DNA of 64,000 nt, taken from contig NZ_LBMW01000038.1 of NCBI RefSeq assembly GCF_026168105.1, positions 1 through 64,000 on the forward strand, read 5' to 3'. Origin of the DNA: Streptomyces hygroscopicus (GTDB taxonomy: Bacteria; Actinomycetota; Actinomycetes; Streptomycetales; Streptomycetaceae). Each line of letters begins with the position of its first letter. The first letter of the stretch is position 1. The notes under the pieces were generated by a model that had not been told where the DNA came from, searched no databases, and saw nothing but the letters and a program-made list of their open reading frames with translations. The translations under genes and the position numbers were made by a program. This document shows positions 61,711 to 64,000 of this stretch, one piece after another.

Positions 61711-63021
61711 ACAGGGGGCTCTGGGAGATCTGGGGGGATCTTTTTGCTGACGTCCGTCTTCATCGCTGCCGTCTCGCTGGCCCTGTTCTGGATGGCGGCC
61801 TTCACCCTGTGGTGGCAGATGCACGCGTGGCGCACGCCCGAGGTGCTCGCCTCCACCCGGTTCAGCAGCCCGGACGGCGCCGAGCACGTGTCGTTCTCGC
61901 TGCTGCTGCCCGCGAGACACGAACAGGCCGTACTCGACCACACGATCCAGCGGCTGCTGGAGTCGACCCACACCGACTTCGAGATCATCGTCATCGTGGG
62001 CCACGACGACCCGGAGACCACCGAGGTCGCCCGGAAGGCCGCGGCACGTGACGCGCGTGTCCGCGTGGTCGTCGACCACCACGAGAAGAAGAACAAACCG
62101 AAGGCCATGAACACGGCGCTGCCGCACTGCCGCGGCGACGTCGTCGGGGTCTTCGACGCCGAGGACCAGGTCCATCCGGAACTGCTCGCCCACGTCGACC
62201 ACGCCTTTCGCACCACGGGCGCGGACGTCGTCCAGGGCGGCGTGCAGCTCATCAACTTCCACTCCAGCTGGTACAGCCTGCGCAACTGCCTGGAGTACTT
62301 CTTCTGGTTCCGCTCCCGGCTGCATCTGCACGCGCAGAAAGGGTTCATCCCGCTCGGCGGCAACACCGTCTTCGTCCGCACGGACGTGCTCAGGGAGGCC
62401 GACGGCTGGGACCCCGACTGCCTGGCCGAGGACTGCGACCTGGGCGTACGGCTGTCCAGCGTCGGCAAGAAGGTCGTCGTCGCCTACGACTCCGACATGG
62501 TGACCAGGGAGGAGACCCCCGGCTCGCTGATGTCGCTGCTCAAGCAGCGCACCCGGTGGAACCAGGGCTTCCTGCAGGTCTACCGCAAGAAGGACTGGAA
62601 GCAGCTCCCCGGCTTCGGGCAGCGCCTCCTGGCCCGCTACACCCTCATGACGCCGTTCCTGCAGGCCTTCTCCGGCGTCATCATCCCGCTCAACGCGGCC
62701 GTCGCCCTCTTCCTCGACGTTCCCGTCGGCATCGCCTTCCTCACCTTCCTGCCGCTCGTCACCGCCGCGGTCACCTTCGTCTTCGAGGTGGTCGGACTGC
62801 ACGACTTCGGCAAGCAGTACGGGCTCCGTGTGCGCCTCGTCCACTATGTGAAGCTCGTCGTGGGCGGCCCCTTCTACCAGGTGCTCCTCGCCGGCGCCGC
62901 CGTCCGTGCCGTCTGGCGCGAGCAGCGCGGCCGCAACGACTGGGAACTGACCAGCCACGTCGGCGCGCATCTGGCCGCGCCCGATGCGATCCGCGAGTCC
63001 CGAGAGGACGTTCCCGCGTGA
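61687..63021 (+). CDS. processive-type family 2 glycosyltransferase
   Basis: A 444-residue membrane glycosyltransferase. An N-terminal membrane helix (about residues 19-42) precedes a GT-A domain with SLLLPARHEQ, the DxD-like VFDAEDQVHP (about 155-164), EDCDLGVRL carrying the likely catalytic base, and KQRTRWNQG (QxxRW). C-terminal helices follow at about 320-415. QxxRW is the mark of cellulose synthase/hyaluronan-type enzymes, so it probably extends an extracellular glycan. GTG 61687 is used; TTG 61744 is possible. The next gene overlaps its stop by four bases. Confidence 0.88.
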   Translation: MTASLTVATGGSGRSGGIFLLTSVFIAAVSLALFWMAAFTLWWQMHAWRTPEVLASTRFSSPDGAEHVSFSLLLPARHEQAVLDHTIQRLLESTHTDFEIIVIVGHDDPETTEVARKAAARDARVRVVVDHHEKKNKPKAMNTALPHCRGDVVGVFDAEDQVHPELLAHVDHAFRTTGADVVQGGVQLINFHSSWYSLRNCLEYFFWFRSRLHLHAQKGFIPLGGNTVFVRTDVLREADGWDPDCLAEDCDLGVRLSSVGKKVVVAYDSDMVTREETPGSLMSLLKQRTRWNQGFLQVYRKKDWKQLPGFGQRLLARYTLMTPFLQAFSGVIIPLNAAVALFLDVPVGIAFLTFLPLVTAAVTFVFEVVGLHDFGKQYGLRVRLVHYVKLVVGGPFYQVLLAGAAVRAVWREQRGRNDWELTSHVGAHLAAPDAIRESREDVPA

Positions 63022-64000
63022 CCTCCACCCTTCCCGCGGCGACCGGCGTCAAGGTCCCCGCGCAGGACACACGTGTCCCCGTCACCGTCCCCGCCGCCCG
63101 TCCCGTGCTCCGTTTCCGAAGCTCTCGTCCCGATCTGATCCTGTGCGGGTTGCTCCTCGCGGCGATCCTCACGGTGCAGGGCTGGAACATCGGCGCCTAT
63201 CCGACCCTCAGCGACGACGAGGGCACCTACCTCGCCCAGGCGTGGGCCGTGCAGAACGGCCACGGGCTCGCCCCCTACACGTACTGGTACGACCACCCGC
63301 CGCTGGGCTGGATCCAGATGGCCCTGCTGACCTGGATCCCCGCCCGCATCGATGCCTCACTGATGACGATCGGCACCATGCGGGTCGCGATGCTGCTGGT
63401 CAGCGCGGTGAGCGCGGTCCTCGTCCACGTCCTCGCCCGCCGTCTGCTGCTGCCGCTGTGGGCCGCGGGGCTCGCCATGGTCCTGTTCGGGCTCTCCCCG
63501 CTCTCGGTGGTGCTCCAGCGCGAGATCTTCCTCGACAACATCGCGGTGATGTGGACGCTCCTCGCGTTCACCCTGGCCGCCTCGCCGAGCCGCCACCTCT
63601 GGCACCACTTCGGCGCGGGCCTGGCGGCCGCCGCGGGCGTCCTCACCAAGGAGACGATGCTCGTCGTCCTGCCCGCCCTCTTCCTCACCATGTGGCGCCA
63701 CAGCCACCGCGACACCCGGAAGTTCGCACTCACCGGCGCGGTCACGGCATGCGTCCTGATCGGGCTGTCGTACCCGCTCTTCGCCCTGCTCAAGGGCGAG
63801 TTGCTGCCCGGCGCGGGCCATGTCTCCCTGTGGGGCGGCATCACCTACCAGATGAGCAGGGCCGGGTCGGGCTTCCTCCTCGACCCCGGCTCGGGCTCGA
63901 ACGGCGTGCTGCGGTCCTGGCTCTACTACGACCGCGTGCTGCCCCTCGGCGGCCTCGCCGGGGCGCTGCTGATGCTGCTGAGCCGGCATTGGTCGGTCAC
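63018..64000 (+). CDS. GT-C family (ArnT/PMT-like) glycosyltransferase, truncated by window end
   Basis: The frame begins at GTG 63018, overlapping the previous stop (GTGA), and stays open for 327 codons to the end of the window. After a 40-residue cytoplasmic part comes a first helix (DLILCGLLLAAILTVQGW), then TLSDDEGTYLAQAW, the acidic first-loop motif of polyprenyl-phosphate-sugar-dependent GT-C enzymes, and YDHPPLGW. Several helices and LTKETMLVV follow. It would move a sugar from a lipid carrier to an extracellular acceptor, probably together with the overlapping family 2 enzyme. Confidence 0.88.
   Translation, partial: MTSTLPAATGVKVPAQDTRVPVTVPAARPVLRFRSSRPDLILCGLLLAAILTVQGWNIGAYPTLSDDEGTYLAQAWAVQNGHGLAPYTYWYDHPPLGWIQMALLTWIPARIDASLMTIGTMRVAMLLVSAVSAVLVHVLARRLLLPLWAAGLAMVLFGLSPLSVVLQREIFLDNIAVMWTLLAFTLAASPSRHLWHHFGAGLAAAAGVLTKETMLVVLPALFLTMWRHSHRDTRKFALTGAVTACVLIGLSYPLFALLKGELLPGAGHVSLWGGITYQMSRAGSGFLLDPGSGSNGVLRSWLYYDRVLPLGGLAGALLMLLSRHWSV

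Overview
The window is high-GC DNA with strong G/C at third codon positions, many GTG and some TTG starts, and typical actinomycete families: a mycothiol-conjugate amidase, XRE/DUF397 and DUF2637 proteins, an LAxTG surface protein, and the acyl-CoA carboxylase accA2/pccB/pccE set. It reads as a Streptomyces core-chromosome segment. From memory, unverified here, the order resembles the S. coelicolor region around SCO4908-SCO4980. No tRNA, rRNA or CRISPR array was seen.

Layout. (1) 0-14.2 kb is nucleoside and deoxyribose salvage: a uridine-kinase-like P-loop protein, a deoC operon with one complete aldehyde dehydrogenase and one that lacks the catalytic residues, a phosphohexomutase/phosphopentomutase, purine nucleoside phosphorylase, the flavoprotein LpdA and a DeoR-type regulator. 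deoC and the phosphorylase share the 12-bp palindrome CTACGCGCGTAG just upstream of their starts. A whiJ-like XRE/DUF397/ATPase locus lies inside this block. (2) 14.7-21.1 kb is the biotin-dependent acyl-CoA carboxylase locus (accA2, Maf, a 42-residue membrane protein, pccE, pccB, and biotin ligase on the other strand). (3) 21.2-31.7 kb holds adenylate cyclase, an enoyl-CoA hydratase, a GAF-GGDEF diguanylate cyclase, hutH, an LAxTG protein, an L,D-transpeptidase lipoprotein, and an MmyB-like regulator divergent from an alcohol dehydrogenase. (4) 31.8-43.2 kb is more variable: a VOC protein, a DUF2637 (plasmid-spread-like) pair, a baeRF/Vms1-like protein, gamma-glutamyltransferase, a GNAT-AAA+ fusion, a YihY protein, a CBS-BON protein, DUF4291, intact msrA and MsrA-like fragments. 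(5) 43.2-53.1 kb is conserved again: cystathionine gamma-synthase/lyase, a small sigma factor, MarR and ilvA, a drug-type ABC exporter, greA, DUF4307 and mca. (6) 53.4-59.7 kb carries a ten-copy 47-bp tandem array, a 1066-residue STAND/TPR protein with an Arg in its P-loop, a gene broken by three frameshifts, a secreted protein and a serine-recombinase remnant. (7) From 59.5 kb there is a DUF255 thioredoxin-domain gene interrupted by a 20-bp insertion exactly at its CxxC motif, then a processive-type glycosyltransferase and the start of a GT-C glycosyltransferase that runs off the end.

How the genes fit together. Phosphorylase, mutase and DeoC form a path from nucleosides through (deoxy)ribose-1-P and -5-P to glyceraldehyde-3-P plus acetaldehyde, with the dehydrogenase disposing of the acetaldehyde. 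AccA2, PccB, PccE and biotin ligase make methylmalonyl/malonyl-CoA-type extender units. The last 6 kb is the most disturbed part of the window, and I consider it the best place to look for a lost integrative element.
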